Shown piece after piece: positions 6,723 to 15,260 of a DNA stretch of 34,513 nt. The notes beneath the pieces were generated by a model. The model was not told the origin of the DNA and made no database searches. It worked only from the letters and a program-made list of their open reading frames with translations. The DNA comes from Streptomyces ureilyticus (GTDB taxonomy: Bacteria; Actinomycetota; Actinomycetes; Streptomycetales; Streptomycetaceae), in assembly GCF_011045025.1 (NCBI RefSeq), contig NZ_JAAKZX010000095.1, positions 1 through 34,513 of the forward strand, written 5' to 3'. The translations under genes were made by a program, and so were the position numbers. Position 1 is the stretch's first letter. Each line of letters opens with the position of its first letter.

Positions 6723-8987
6723 TCAGGGAGCGGTCAGTTCGTAGAAGCCCCGGCCGAACGTCGCGGCCACCAAGCGGCGGTGCCCCGCGTCGTACTCGAT
6801 GTCGTCGACCGGCACCTGCGGCATGCCGCGGCCGAGGCGCAGCCAGAGGCCGCCGCCCGTGACGCTGGTGAACACGCCCTGGTCGGTGGCGAGGTACAGC
6901 AGGCCGCCCCGCGCGACGGCCAGGTCGTTGACGGGGGCAGCGGGGAGGTTGCCCGAAAGGTTCCGCCAGTGCCTGCCGCCGTCGGTGCTGCCGTACACAT
7001 GGGGGAGCGGGGAGCCGGAGCGGTAGCCGGAGTGCGTGGTCCAGACCCGCTCGGGGTTCTTCGGGTCGACGACCACGCGGGTCACCCAGGGCCGCCCCTC
7101 GGCCAGCTTCGTCCAGGTCGCCCCGAGATCCTTGGTGACCCAGACACGGCCGTCGTCCGTGCCCACGTACACCGTGCGTCCGTCGCCCGCCGGGGCGATC
7201 GAGGTGATGGTGCCGAAGTTGGTGTAGAGGGGGTCGGGGCCCGGGCCGCCGCTCAGGTCCGGGCTGATGGGCTGCCAGGTCACGCCGCCGTCCGTGGAGC
7301 GGTTGAGCACTTCGGAGCCGTAATAGAGGACCTTCGGGTCGCGGGGGTCGAAGACCACCGGGGTGAACCAGTTGCGGCGCAGATAGGCGGTCGCGTCGGC
7401 GAAGTACGTGAGCGTGTCGCCGCCGTCGGTGGAGCGGAAGCAGTTGCCGTACTGGTAGCAGGCGAAGACGTTGTCCACGTCGGTGGGGTTGATCAGGTTC
7501 TCCTCGCCGTCGCCGCCGAGGTATTCGTTGAACGTCTCCCCGCCCCAGGAGCGCAGCGAGCCGTTGTCCTGCGCGCCGCCCGAGATCCTGGAGACGTCCT
7601 GCGGGCTGATCGCCGCGCTGTAGAGCTGGGTGTACGGCTGGTGGCGGGACTTGACCCAGCCGCCGTCGCCGCCGGAGTCGGAGCGGTAGACGCCGCCGTC
7701 GTTGCCGAGGTAGACGCGGCCGGGGCGGCGCGGGTCCCACACCATGGCGTGGTGGTCGACGTGCATGCTCTTGTCGTCGGCGCTCCAGGTGTCGCCGCCG
7801 TCCTTCGTGGTCAGCAGGGCGACCCCGGCCACATGCACGTGCTCGGTGTCCCGGGGGTCGATCCACACCTTGCCGAACCACCAGCCGAAGGTGGACTGCG
7901 AGTCGGTGAGGGCCTGGTTGGCGGGGGTGCGGTTCCAGCTGTTGCCGCCGTTGGTGGAGGCGTAGAAGCCCTCGAAGGAACCGTTGGACTTGTTGACGAT
8001 CGCATAGAGCCGGTCGCCCGCGACGCCGAGACCGATGCGTCCCACGTCGGGACCCTGGGCGGGCAGGCCGCCGCCGAGCCGCTGCCAGCTCTCGCCGCCG
8101 TCCGTGCTGCGGAAGACACCGGAGCCGACACCGCCGTACGTCCGCAGGTCGGGGCGGCGGCGGTGGTCCCACAGCACGGCGTAGAGCCGGTCGCCGTCGA
8201 CGACGATCTCGGTGGCGCCGGTGAACTCGTTGGCGCCCGCGAGGATCCGCTCCCAGGTGGCGCCGCCGTCCTCCGAGCGGTACACGCCCCGGTCGCCGCC
8301 GCCGTTGTACAGCGATCCGGCCGCGGCGACGTAGATGCGGCGGGGGTTGGCGGGGTCGATGGTGATGGCGCTGATCGCTCCGGAGTCGCGCAGGCCGAGC
8401 GGCTTCCAGTGGGCGCCGCCGTCGGTGCTGCGGTACAGCCCCGTCCCCTCGTACGTGATGCTTCCGCCGCCGGGGTTGGGTTCACCGGTTCCGGCATACA
8501 AGGTGCCGTCCGGCGCGGTGGCGACCGCGCCCATGGCCTGGGTCCAGCTGTCGGGCCACACCGAGTGGAACGTCGCTCCGGCATCGGTGCTGCGCCAGAG
8601 CCCGCCGCTGGCGGCCGCCGCGTACAGGGTGTCGGCGCGCTGGGGGTCGAGCGCGAGGGAGACCACGCGCCCGCCGATGTTGGTGGGCCCGACGGCCTTC
8701 CAACGCCCGCCGGCGGTGGGCAGTTCGCGCGCCTGTGCCGCGGCGAGGTCGTGGGCGTGGCGCGGAATTGACTCTCCCGGCAGGGTCTTCTGGAGGTAGC
8801 GGTACTCGGCCGGGGCGGCCGGTCCACGGACCGGCCGGTACACGTCGGGTGGTGTGGGCGGCGTGGTGGCGGCCGGCGCCGCGGCCGCCGGAACGGCAGC
8901 GTCCTGGGGAGCAGCGTCCTGGGGAGCAGCGAGTAACGCGGCACTGGTGACCGCGGTGAGAACCAGCGAAAGCAGAGCTCTGCCCAT
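6723..8987 (-). CDS. Secreted BNR/Asp-box (VPS10-like) beta-propeller protein
   Basis: 754 aa. Residues 1-25 form a signal peptide (MGRALLSLVLTAVTSAALLA), followed by an Ala/Pro-rich linker. The rest carries about eleven Asp-box repeats of the S-x-D-x-G-x-x-W type, for example RSTDAGATF, RSTDGGAHW, RSEDGGATW, RSTDGGESW, ASTNGGNSW, TTKDGGDTW, RSTDGGVTW, VTKDLGATW and GSTDGGRHW, spaced like blades of one or two propellers. This architecture is shared by VPS10/sortilin-like and BNR proteins; I see no assignable sialidase or xyloglucanase catalytic residues, so an enzymatic role is not supported. The start is ATG with AGGAAGGGA upstream. The gene is alone, convergent with a small ORF and ending at a strong terminator. 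Function unknown; extracellular binding or scaffold is an inference. Confidence 0.85.
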   Translation of the reverse strand: MGRALLSLVLTAVTSAALLAAPQDAAPQDAAVPAAAAPAATTPPTPPDVYRPVRGPAAPAEYRYLQKTLPGESIPRHAHDLAAAQARELPTAGGRWKAVGPTNIGGRVVSLALDPQRADTLYAAAASGGLWRSTDAGATFHSVWPDSWTQAMGAVATAPDGTLYAGTGEPNPGGGSITYEGTGLYRSTDGGAHWKPLGLRDSGAISAITIDPANPRRIYVAAAGSLYNGGGDRGVYRSEDGGATWERILAGANEFTGATEIVVDGDRLYAVLWDHRRRPDLRTYGGVGSGVFRSTDGGESWQRLGGGLPAQGPDVGRIGLGVAGDRLYAIVNKSNGSFEGFYASTNGGNSWNRTPANQALTDSQSTFGWWFGKVWIDPRDTEHVHVAGVALLTTKDGGDTWSADDKSMHVDHHAMVWDPRRPGRVYLGNDGGVYRSDSGGDGGWVKSRHQPYTQLYSAAISPQDVSRISGGAQDNGSLRSWGGETFNEYLGGDGEENLINPTDVDNVFACYQYGNCFRSTDGGDTLTYFADATAYLRRNWFTPVVFDPRDPKVLYYGSEVLNRSTDGGVTWQPISPDLSGGPGPDPLYTNFGTITSIAPAGDGRTVYVGTDDGRVWVTKDLGATWTKLAEGRPWVTRVVVDPKNPERVWTTHSGYRSGSPLPHVYGSTDGGRHWRNLSGNLPAAPVNDLAVARGGLLYLATDQGVFTSVTGGGLWLRLGRGMPQVPVDDIEYDAGHRRLVAATFGRGFYELTAP
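8896..8925. repeat. 15-bp perfect tandem duplication in a signal-peptide linker
   Basis: GCAGCGTCCTGGGGA occurs twice in direct succession (8896-8910, 8911-8925), giving repeated APQDA units just after the signal peptide of the propeller protein. It is in frame and looks like replication slippage. Confidence 0.8.
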
Positions 8988-9216
8988 GAAATCCCTTCCT
9001 TCGTCATGACCACTTCAAACTGTGATGACGTTACGAGAGAGGGATGTTGAGCAGAAGGGCGCGAGTCGGCCGGGCCACAGGAGGGGAGGACCAACCCGAG
9101 TGGATCTCCTTGGGCCGCCGCAGCGGGTGCCGCCGCCATCGCCTTGCCCGACGATTTTCAGCCAACCGGCCGGTGTATGGTGCCGTGGCACAAGGCAAGC
9201 AGAGGGAAGTACGGCC

Positions 9217-9862
9217 TTGACGACGATCCAGCAGGGCCGGGCGGGGAGACGGCAGGCCAACCGCCGGATACGCCCCTGGCGTTCCCCTGCGGCACCGTTG
9301 CTGGTGCTCGCCTTGGCGGGTGCCGCCGCCGTCCTGTGGCTGTGGTGGCGGAACACCCCGCCGTCGCCGCGACAACCCCCGACCGGCTGGTGAACGCGGC
9401 GGGCACAGCGCGGCGCCGGCCGGGCTGCGGCCGGGCACCCGCGTGTGGGCGGAGGGCCCGTACGGGGCGATGACGGCCGCCCGCCGCAGCCGCGGCAAGG
9501 TGCTGCTGCTCGCCGGCGGAGCGGGAATCGCGCCGCTCCGGGCGCTGTTCGAGACGCTGCCCGCCGCGCCCGGACACCTGACGCTGCTCTACCGGGCCCG
9601 TACGGCAGGGGAGTTGGCGCTGCGGGAGGAGTTGGAGGCCATCGCGGACGAGCGCGGGGCCCAGCTGGTGTACGCGGTCAACAGCCCGGACGGTGGACGG
9701 CCCGCGATCTCCGCGAAGATGCTGCGCAAGGTCCTGCCGGACATCGACCGTCACGACGTGTACCTGTGCGGCCCGCCGGGACTGGCCGAGGAGTCGTACG
9801 CCGCACTCCGCGAGGCAGGTGTCCCCGCCCGTCGTATCCACCACGAGTCCTTCGAGTTCTGA
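9217..9862 (+). pseudogene. Ferric reductase-like transmembrane oxidoreductase with deleted core
   Basis: The 5' part from TTG 9217 (MTTIQQGRAGRRQANRRIRP, then a membrane helix PLLVLALAGAAAVLWLWW) is the start of a Streptomyces ferric-reductase-like flavocytochrome. It shifts frame near 9355 (the family-like TPDRLVNAAG is read one frame over). By about 9400 the sequence jumps into the C-terminal reductase domain: GTRVWAEGPYGAMTAARR, the NAD(P)-binding LLAGGAGIAPLRAL, and VYLCGPPGLAEESY, ending at 9862. The haem-binding membrane helices and most of the FAD domain are missing, so several hundred bases have been deleted. The isolated C-terminal part has no start codon or ribosome site of its own. 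An intact FMN-binding gene, the usual partner, follows 76 bp downstream. Confidence 0.7.
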
Positions 9863-9938
9863 GCGTGGCTCCGGTTCTGGGCCCGGTTCCCGAACCCCGG
9901 CCCGTGACGTCTCAGACGTCCAGTGCGCTGTGTGTCCT

Positions 9939-10562
9939 ATGAGGAAGAAGCATCCGTTCCGTAATGCCGTGCTGGCCGCCGCGGCCACCGCCTCCGGCAT
10001 CGTGCTGCTGCTCGCGCTCAAGCCGACGACGGACCCGGCGCTCGCGAGAGGCGGCACCACCCCCACGGCCCAGGTCACGACGGACGCCTCTGCGTCCTCG
10101 TCTCAGTCCTCTTCCCACTCCCCGTCCGCTTCGGCCTCGTCGTCGAAGACGCCCGAGAAGCAGCGCGCCCCTTCCTCTGCCTCTGCCTCTGCCTCCCCGA
10201 GTGCGTCGGCGTCGCGCTCCGTGCCGGCCACGCCCGCGAAGACCAGTAGTGCCTCCGCCCCGAGGACCACGTCGGCCGCGCCCACCACCCGTACCGTCAC
10301 CGGGGCCACGGCCCAGACGAAGTACGGCCCGGTCCAGGTACGGATCACGCTCAGCGGCGACAGGATCACCAGGGCGAGCGCCGTCCAGTCACCCTCCTCG
10401 CCGCCGAGGAGCGAGGAGATCTCCTCCACTGCCAGCCCCAAGCTCAACCAGGAGACACTGGAGGCGCAGAGCGCGGACATCGACACGGTGTCCGGTGCCA
10501 CGTACACGAGCGAGGGCTACAAGCAGTCCCTGCAGAGCGCCCTCGACCAGGCCGGTGTCTGA
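9939..10562 (+). CDS. Exported FMN-binding domain protein
   Basis: 207 aa from ATG 9939. An N-terminal hydrophobic segment (about 10-27) acts as signal or anchor. A roughly 100-residue Ser/Ala/Thr/Pro low-complexity linker follows, then a C-terminal FMN-binding domain beginning TKYGPVQVRITLSGDRI and ending DTVSGATYTSEGY. In this family the Thr of the SGAT motif (T188 here) receives FMN covalently from an ApbE flavin transferase; no apbE is in the window. Such proteins relay electrons outside the membrane beside ferric-reductase-like flavocytochromes, but the partner upstream is broken here, so its electron donor is unclear. The ribosome site is weak. The domain appears intact. Confidence 0.8.
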   Translation: MRKKHPFRNAVLAAAATASGIVLLLALKPTTDPALARGGTTPTAQVTTDASASSSQSSSHSPSASASSSKTPEKQRAPSSASASASPSASASRSVPATPAKTSSASAPRTTSAAPTTRTVTGATAQTKYGPVQVRITLSGDRITRASAVQSPSSPPRSEEISSTASPKLNQETLEAQSADIDTVSGATYTSEGYKQSLQSALDQAGV

Positions 10563-10990
10563 GGAGCTGAGGGCCAGCCGTCTCGGGCTATTGTTTTCGA
10601 TCTGTCAGATGCGATATTTCTCGCTGCAGACGGCCTATCTGATCGCCCAACTCCTAGCCGTGATCACAATCTGGCAATTCTTCACCGACGATGGCGGCCC
10701 GCCTCCCGGCAAGCAATGACCACACCAGCTTGGCGGAAGACTCAAGGCTTGACCGAGCGACAGCCTCCATCAGAACCGGAGCGGTTCAGCAGCCGCCGCC
10801 TGGCGGTCCGACAGGCCTCCACGAGCTGCAGCACCGACACGATCGCTAACTCAACGGTCGAGCGTGGGTGCGCGGCATGAGTGGCGGCGCGGGCACGTTC
10901 CCGCTGCGGAGCGAGTGGGTTGTGCGCTGGCGCCTCCCAAGCGGGAGCCGAGAAGACGCAGAGTCATGTCCCTCAAGGGGGGGGAAGTTG
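10563..10990. other. Gene-poor segment with lower G+C
   Basis: These 428 bases hold no convincing gene. Composition is visibly poorer in G+C than the neighbours. A 36-codon frame at 10609-10719 encodes one hydrophobic helix but has no ribosome site. The right end (about 10960-10990) runs into the decayed head of the thymidine kinase gene and may hold further eroded coding sequence. Confidence 0.5.
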
Positions 10991-11613
10991 ATGGATAGCC
11001 AAGCAAAAGGACTCTGGCGCTTCAAATCGAACACAATCGAACGGTGCGGGGTCTGCAGGGGCTGATCTTCACGCGGGACGACCGTGCCGGTGAGGGCAAG
11101 CTCTCGTCGCGTCTGGGGTTGGTGACCGAGGCGGTGGAGGCGGGTCCGGGGCTGGAGTTGTACGGGTATGTGGTGGAGCAGTTGTCGCGAGGCGGCAGGG
11201 TCGACTACGTGATCGTCGATGAGGCTCAGTTCCTGCTGGCGGAGCAGATCGACCAGCTGGCCCGGATCGTGGACGACCTGAACCTGGACGTCTTCGCCTT
11301 CGGTATCACCACCGACTTCCGCACCAAGCTCTTCCCCGGCTCCCAGCGCCTGATCGAGCTCGCCGACCGTGTGGAGATTCTGCAGGTCGAGGCGATGTGC
11401 TGGTGTGGTGCGCGGGCGACGCACAACGCCCGCACCGTGGGCGGGGAGATGGTCGTCGAGGGCGAGCAGGTCGTGGTGGGCGACGTCGCCCAGTCGGCGG
11501 CCGAGGTGGGGTACGAGGTGCTGTGCCGACGCCATCACCTCCGGCGGATGACGAGTTCCGCGTCGAGGGCGGGGACGCTGTCGCCGGACGTGCTGCCGGT
11601 CTCCTCCGTGTGA
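10991..11613 (+). pseudogene. tdk: Thymidine kinase with destroyed P-loop region
   Basis: From GTG 11044 the frame gives 189 aa of a type II thymidine kinase: LQGLIFTRDDR, the Walker-B-like DYVIVDEAQFL with the catalytic Glu, FGITTDFRTKLFPGSQRL, the zinc-binding CWCGARATHNAR, and CRRHH near the end. Similarity continues upstream of any usable start: ALQIEHNRTV in frame, preceded by KRTL, then a 2-nt frameshift and MDS at 10991. The expected N-terminus is about FFSGTMDCGKSTLALQI, so the Walker A motif GKST is degraded and interrupted, and the first strand is unrecognisable. Without Walker A the product cannot bind ATP. Intact homologues are about 215 aa. Confidence 0.75.
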
Positions 11614-11747
11614 CTGCAGGTCGGAGGGCGGCTCGCCGCCAACCGCTGGCATCCGCGAAAACCCGGGGAGCGACGACCCAGCTGCCCCAGACGACCCAGC
11701 GGTCACAGATGGCCGATGGGCCGCCTTGTCCGGTGTCCGTGGACGTC

Positions 11748-12629
11748 TCAGAACATCGCCTGGATGATCCCCACGGTGCGCTCCAGGTGCGGCTCGGAGC
11801 GGTCCGCGCGGTGGGCGACGGCCAGTTCTACGCGTGCGTCGGCCCCGGTCAGCGGTAGGTAGGCGACGCCGTCGAGGGTCAGCGCGGTCACGGGCTCGGG
11901 TACGACGGCGACGCCGAGGCCGCCGGCCACGAGCGTGACCAGGGTCGAGGTCTCGCCGACCTCGTGGCGGATGTGCGGCTCGATGCCGGCGTCGCGCAGG
12001 AGGCCCAGGACAACGTCGTACATCACCGAACGGCGGTCGGCGGAGTGCACGATCAGGTCGGCACCGGCGAGGTCGGCGGCCCGCAGCCGTTTCCGGCGGG
12101 CGAGGGGGTGGTCGACCGGTACGGCGACGACGAGCCGGTCCCGTCGCAGCGTGTGCACGGTGAGGGAGAGGTCGGCCGCCACAGGGCGCAGCAGCGCGAC
12201 GTCGATCGCTCCGGTGCGCAGCGCCTCGACCTGGTCGGGCGCGAGCATCTCGCCGCGGAAGGAGAAGTCGACGCCGGGAAGCTCCTCCGTGAGCCGCCGT
12301 GAGAGCGCGGGCAGGACGCTGTACGTCGCCGAGCCCACGCACCCGATCGCCAGGTGGCCCACCGATCCGGCAGCGACGAGCCGTGCGTGCTGGGCGGCCT
12401 CGTCGACGTCGGCAAGGACCGCGCGCGCCCGCTCCAGGTAGGCCTGCCCGGCCTCGGTGAGGTCGACGCGGCGTGTGGTGCGGTGGAGCAGCTCGACGCC
12501 TAGCTCGGCCTCGAGCTGGCGGATCTGCGTGGAGAGCGGCGGCTGGGCCATGTGCAACCGCTCGGCGGCGCGACCGAAATGGCGCTCCTCGGCCACCGCC
12601 ACGAAGTACCGCAGGTGACGCAGATCCAT
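11748..12629 (-). CDS. LysR-family transcriptional regulator of the pca genes
   Basis: 293 aa. Residues 1-60 form the winged helix-turn-helix (MDLRHLRYFVAVAEERHFGR, then AAERLHMAQPPLSTQIRQLE), followed by the linker helix and a two-lobe effector domain (about 90-290) with typical LAIGCVGSATYSVLP and VVAVPVDHPLA segments. Sequence style is close to the CatR/BenM/CatM branch. It is transcribed divergently from the pcaF-pcaI-pcaJ operon across a 71-bp gap holding an inverted repeat, the usual arrangement for a LysR activator that also controls its own gene. The effector is probably an aromatic-pathway intermediate such as muconate or beta-ketoadipate (inference). Confidence 0.88.
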   Translation of the reverse strand: MDLRHLRYFVAVAEERHFGRAAERLHMAQPPLSTQIRQLEAELGVELLHRTTRRVDLTEAGQAYLERARAVLADVDEAAQHARLVAAGSVGHLAIGCVGSATYSVLPALSRRLTEELPGVDFSFRGEMLAPDQVEALRTGAIDVALLRPVAADLSLTVHTLRRDRLVVAVPVDHPLARRKRLRAADLAGADLIVHSADRRSVMYDVVLGLLRDAGIEPHIRHEVGETSTLVTLVAGGLGVAVVPEPVTALTLDGVAYLPLTGADARVELAVAHRADRSEPHLERTVGIIQAMF

Positions 12630-12637
12630 ACGTCGTC

Positions 12638-12659
12638 CATATCAATCAGCTCGGATATG
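12638..12659. promoter_or_regulatory. Putative LysR operator in the divergent pca promoter
   Basis: CATATC (12638-12643) and GATATG (12654-12659) form an inverted repeat with a 10-nt spacer in the gap between the regulator and pcaF. A further ATATC lies at about 12671-12675 closer to pcaF, as expected for an activation half-site. LysR proteins bind A/T-flanked palindromes of this size. Confidence 0.6.
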
Positions 12660-12700
12660 CGTACTTCAGAATATCGCAGCCTGGGGCTAGCGTCGCTGTC

Positions 12701-13906
12701 ATGAGCGCATTCATCTACGCCGCGACGCGGACGCCGTTCGGCCGCTTCAACGGCGCGCTGGCCGGCGTCCGCCCCGACGACCTCGCCGCCGCCGGGATCA
12801 CCTCGACGCTCGCCAAGGTGCCAGGCCTCGACCACGCCGCGATCGACGACGTGGTGTGGGGCAACGCCAACGGCGCCGGCGAGGAGAACCGCAACGTCGG
12901 ACGCATGGCGGCGCTCCTCGCCGGGCTCCCGGTGAGCGTGCCCGGCACCACCGTCAACCGGCTGTGCGGCTCGAGCCTCGACGCGGCGATGATCGCGAGC
13001 CGAACCATCGAGTCAGGCGACGCCGACGTGGTGCTGACCGGCGGCGTGGAGTCGATGACGCGTGCGCCGTGGGTGCTGCCCAAGTCGGCGAAGCCGTTCC
13101 CGGCAGGTGACGTCACCGCGGTGTCGACCACGCTGGGCTGGCGGCTGGTCAACCCGCGGATGCCGAAGGAGTGGACGGTCAGCCTCGGCGAGGCCAACGA
13201 GCAGCTCCAGGAGCGCTACGGGATCTCCCGCGAACGGCAGGACGAGTTCGCCGCCCGCTCACACCAACTCGCTTACGCCGCTTGGGAGTCGGGCTTCTAC
13301 GACGACCTGGTGGTGCCGGTCGAAGGCGCCGACCTGACCCGCGACGAGGGCATCCGAGCCGGATCCACGCCGCAGGTGCTGGCCGGGCTCAAGCCGGTTT
13401 TCCGCACCCCGGAACAGGGCGGAACTATCACCGCGGGCAACGCCAGCCCGCTCAACGACGGTGCCTCCGCGGTGCTGCTGGGCAGCGAGAGGGCTGCGGC
13501 CACGATCGGCGCCGACCCCATCGCCCGTATCGCCGGCCGCGGCGTGATGGCGCTGGAGCCGCAGGCCTTCGGCTACGCCCCGGTCGAGGCCGCCAACCGC
13601 GCGCTGGCTCGGGCCGGTATCGGCTGGGACCAGGTGGGCGCGGTCGAACTCAACGAGGCCTTCGCCGTACAGTCGCTCGCCTGCCTCGACGCGTGGAAGA
13701 TCGACCCCGCCCTCGTCAACCAGAAGGGCGGCGCCATCGCGATCGGCCACCCGCTGGGCGCCTCCGGCGGCCGCATCCTCGCCACGCTCGCCAAGGTCCT
13801 GCGCGAGACGAAGCAGCGCTACGGCGTCGCCGCGATCTGCATCGGCGTCGGCCAGGGCCTGGCCGTCGTACTCGAGAACTGCGGCACGACGGAGGCGGCC
13901 CAGTGA
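12701..13906 (+). CDS. pcaF: Beta-ketoadipyl-CoA thiolase
   Basis: 401 aa from ATG 12701, a full-length thiolase. The acyl-accepting cysteine is C89 (NRLCGSSLDA), the His is in AIGHPLGASGG (H350), and the second catalytic Cys is C380 in CIGVGQG. As I recall, PcaF/PaaJ-type thiolases carry GVG here where biosynthetic thiolases have GGG, which supports beta-ketoadipyl-CoA as substrate. The enzyme cleaves beta-ketoadipyl-CoA with CoA to succinyl-CoA and acetyl-CoA, the last step of aromatic degradation through protocatechuate or catechol. First gene of a coupled operon: its TGA overlaps the GTG of the next gene. An acetoacetyl-CoA thiolase is the less likely alternative. Confidence 0.87.
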   Translation: MSAFIYAATRTPFGRFNGALAGVRPDDLAAAGITSTLAKVPGLDHAAIDDVVWGNANGAGEENRNVGRMAALLAGLPVSVPGTTVNRLCGSSLDAAMIASRTIESGDADVVLTGGVESMTRAPWVLPKSAKPFPAGDVTAVSTTLGWRLVNPRMPKEWTVSLGEANEQLQERYGISRERQDEFAARSHQLAYAAWESGFYDDLVVPVEGADLTRDEGIRAGSTPQVLAGLKPVFRTPEQGGTITAGNASPLNDGASAVLLGSERAAATIGADPIARIAGRGVMALEPQAFGYAPVEAANRALARAGIGWDQVGAVELNEAFAVQSLACLDAWKIDPALVNQKGGAIAIGHPLGASGGRILATLAKVLRETKQRYGVAAICIGVGQGLAVVLENCGTTEAAQ

Positions 13907-14598
13907 GCCGGGCGGAGATCGTCGAAAGCGCCGACGCCGCGGTCGCCGGCATCGAGGACGGATCCACCATCCTGGTCGGCGGCTTCGGCCTGGCCGGCAT
14001 GCCGTTCGACCTGATCGACGCCCTCATCCGACAGGGCGCCAACGATCTCACGATCGTGTCCAACAACGCCGGCAACGGCGACGTCGGACTGGCCGCGCTG
14101 CTGGCCGTCGGCCGTGTGCGCAAGGTGCTCTGCTCCTTCCCGCGCCAGGCCGACTCCTGGGTCTTCGACGGCCTCTACCGCGAGGGCAAGATCGAGCTCG
14201 AGGTGGTGCCGCAGGGCAACCTCGCCGAGCGGATGCGCGCGGCCGGTGCCGGCATCGGCGCTTTCTACTGCCCGACCGCGGTCGGCACACCGCTGGCCGA
14301 GGGCAAGGAGGAGCGGGAGATCGACGGCCGTAAGTACCTGCTGGAGTACCCCATCAATGGCGACTACGCGCTGATCGGCGCGCACATCGCGGACACGATG
14401 GGCAACCTCGTCTACCGCAAGACCGCCCGCAACTTCGGACCGGTCATGGCCACCGCCGCGACCACGACCATCGTCCAGGTCGACCAGGTCGTCGAGCCCG
14501 GGATGCTCGACCCCGAGGCCGTCGTCACGCCGTCCATCTACGTCGACCGGGTCGTCCAGGTGACGGCCCGTCACTACACCGCGCAGGGGGCACGATGA
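13903..14598 (+). CDS. pcaI: 3-oxoadipate CoA-transferase, alpha subunit
   Basis: 231 aa from GTG 13903, overlapping the thiolase stop by GTGA. It shows the family I CoA-transferase alpha signature near the N-terminus (ILVGGFGLAGMPFDLIDAL) and later NFGPVMATAATTTIVQVD. With the beta subunit it moves CoA from succinyl-CoA to beta-ketoadipate, giving the substrate of the neighbouring thiolase. The subunits are separate, as in most PcaIJ enzymes. The related ScoA acetoacetate:succinyl-CoA transferase subunit has nearly the same sequence; assignment rests on the thiolase and LysR neighbours. Confidence 0.85.
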   Translation: MSRAEIVESADAAVAGIEDGSTILVGGFGLAGMPFDLIDALIRQGANDLTIVSNNAGNGDVGLAALLAVGRVRKVLCSFPRQADSWVFDGLYREGKIELEVVPQGNLAERMRAAGAGIGAFYCPTAVGTPLAEGKEEREIDGRKYLLEYPINGDYALIGAHIADTMGNLVYRKTARNFGPVMATAATTTIVQVDQVVEPGMLDPEAVVTPSIYVDRVVQVTARHYTAQGAR

Positions 14599-15260
14599 CC
14601 GCGACCTCAAGCGACCAGGTGTACGCCGACCACCGGCTCTCGACGGACGAACTGGCCGCCGTCATCGCCCGCGACATCCCGGCCGGCGCCTTCGTCAACC
14701 TCGGTATCGGACAGCCCACCAAGATCGCCGATCACCTGCCGGCCGACTCCGGGGTGGTGCTGCACACCGAGAACGGCATGCTCAACATGGGCCCGAAGGC
14801 CGAAGGCGACGCCGTCGACCCCGCCCTGACCAACGCCGGCAAGGTCCCGGTGACCGAACTGCCGGGAGCGGCGTACTTCCACCACGCCGACTCCTTCGCC
14901 ATGATGCGCGGCGGACACCTCGACGTCTGCGTCCTCGGCGCCTACCAGGTCGCCTTCAACGGCGACCTCGCCAACTGGACCACCGGCAAACCCGACGACA
15001 TCCCCGCCGTCGGCGGCGCCATGGACCTCGCCATCGGCGCCAAGGACGTCTACGTGATGATGACCCTCTTCACCCGCTCCGGAGAGCCCAAACTCGTGCC
15101 GGGGTGCACCTACCCGCTCACCGGCGTCGGCTGCGTCAGCCGCGTCTACACCGACCACGGCGTCTTCGACGTCGGCCCCGACGGCCTACGGATCCGGGAG
15201 ACGTACGGCATCAGCGCCCACGAACTCGCGGAGCGACTCGGCATCACGCGGTCTCAGTAA
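14595..15260 (+). CDS. pcaJ: 3-oxoadipate CoA-transferase, beta subunit
   Basis: 221 aa, ATG overlapping the previous stop by ATGA. The catalytic glutamate that forms the enzyme-CoA thioester is E59 in LHTENGMLNMGP; FVNLGIGQPT and PGAAYFHHADSFAMMRGGH are also family landmarks. It pairs with the preceding subunit. Last gene of the operon: its TAA lies in the first copy of a 10-bp tandem repeat, three bases from the stop of the convergent VOC gene. Confidence 0.86.
   Translation: MTATSSDQVYADHRLSTDELAAVIARDIPAGAFVNLGIGQPTKIADHLPADSGVVLHTENGMLNMGPKAEGDAVDPALTNAGKVPVTELPGAAYFHHADSFAMMRGGHLDVCVLGAYQVAFNGDLANWTTGKPDDIPAVGGAMDLAIGAKDVYVMMTLFTRSGEPKLVPGCTYPLTGVGCVSRVYTDHGVFDVGPDGLRIRETYGISAHELAERLGITRSQ

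Noticed and set aside
6573..8771. 732-aa open frame opposite the propeller gene
   Set aside because: Antisense artefact: the other strand has a signal peptide, a ribosome site and repeated Asp-boxes.
10609..10719. 36-aa ORF with one hydrophobic helix
   Set aside because: No ribosome-binding site and no recognisable family; a chance ORF in a lower-G+C patch is as likely.
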